Shown here: in pieces, positions 5,340-5,443 of the stretch
Layout: each line of letters opens with the position of its first letter
Position numbering within the stretch: the first letter of the stretch is position 1
Assembly: GCA_002440225.1 (NCBI GenBank)
Contig: DJSH01000082.1
Span: forward strand, 1-5,443
Direction of reading: 5' to 3'
DNA: 5,443 bases
DNA from: Candidatus Segatella violae
Lineage (GTDB): Bacteria > Bacteroidota > Bacteroidia > Bacteroidales > Bacteroidaceae
The notes under the pieces: model-generated
What the model was told of the DNA's origin: nothing
Seen by the model: only the letters and a program-made list of their open reading frames with translations
Databases searched by the model: none
Program-made: the position numbers and the translations under genes

Positions 5340-5443
5340 TCATACGCTTGCGATAACTCCTCTCCTCAATCTGTATTCCATCGGGCTTACCCCGTACTTC
5401 CGCTTGAAAGCCGTGCAGAAATGGCTTTGGTAATCGTAACCTA
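5340..5443 (-). CDS. AraC-family transcriptional regulator, 3' end only (partial)
   Basis: The last 33 codons and stop (TGA at 5342-5340) of a gene that runs in from beyond the right edge. The translation contains GYDYQSHF and then FKRKYGVSPMEYR, the second helix-turn-helix of the AraC/XylS DNA-binding domain (family pattern GF.S.S.F.R.FK...G.SP..YR). Only nine residues (LRRGVIASV) follow the EYR, so the protein ends with its DNA-binding domain and has no C-terminal effector domain. Any ligand-binding part would have to be N-terminal and outside the window, or absent as in MarA/SoxS. It converges on the GyrI-like/membrane protein unit with a shared terminator between them. Confidence 0.85.
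   Translation of the reverse strand, partial: GYDYQSHFCTAFKRKYGVSPMEYRLRRGVIASV

Noticed and set aside
5224..5433. Plus-strand 69-codon open frame
   Set aside because: It starts inside the terminator hairpin and runs antisense through the AraC-family 3' end.

Overview
The window looks like chromosomal DNA from a Bacteroidales bacterium, most likely Prevotella/Segatella-like. The reasons are a Bacteroidetes-type outer membrane beta-barrel protein, promoters with the TAnnTTTG -7 box in place of a sigma70 -10 box, start codons behind A-rich leaders with little Shine-Dalgarno sequence, and an AAA-ATPase/PD-(D/E)XK gene of a kind common in this order. The genus is inferred from style only.

Layout. 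Positions 25-2259 (+) encode a TonB-receptor-like outer membrane protein with a plug and a beta-barrel. Positions 2260-2568 hold no ordinary gene. They contain a weak terminator, a three-copy 21-22 bp tandem repeat, an orphan forward promoter with a 10-codon ORF, and a strong bidirectional terminator. Positions 2569-4128 (-) encode a 519-residue protein with a predicted ATPase and a C-terminal nuclease-like domain. A 216-bp divergent intergenic region with two promoters follows. The forward promoter there drives a two-gene unit: a stand-alone GyrI-like effector-binding protein (4345-4851) and, joined by a TAATG overlap, a small three-helix membrane protein (4851-5210). A bidirectional terminator separates this unit from the 3' end of an AraC-family regulator that enters from the right edge on the minus strand (5340-5443, partial).

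How the genes may work together. The outer membrane protein and the ATPase gene look like separate units. On the right, a GyrI-like ligand-binding protein, a membrane protein and an AraC-type DNA-binding domain lie side by side. In Rob-type regulators the AraC and GyrI domains form one polypeptide. Here the AraC protein ends right after its helix-turn-helix region and the GyrI-like domain is a separate gene, so a split sensor/regulator pair is possible but unproven.

Most notable signals: (1) four short tandem duplications in and around the outer membrane protein gene, including one that duplicates the start codon in frame and one that duplicates the signal-peptide cleavage region; (2) an orphan promoter, micro-ORF and terminator cassette at 2376-2556 whose promoter-to-ATG geometry matches that of the GyrI-like gene; (3) the GyrI/membrane/AraC neighbourhood. 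No rRNA, tRNA, CRISPR array or insertion sequence was seen.
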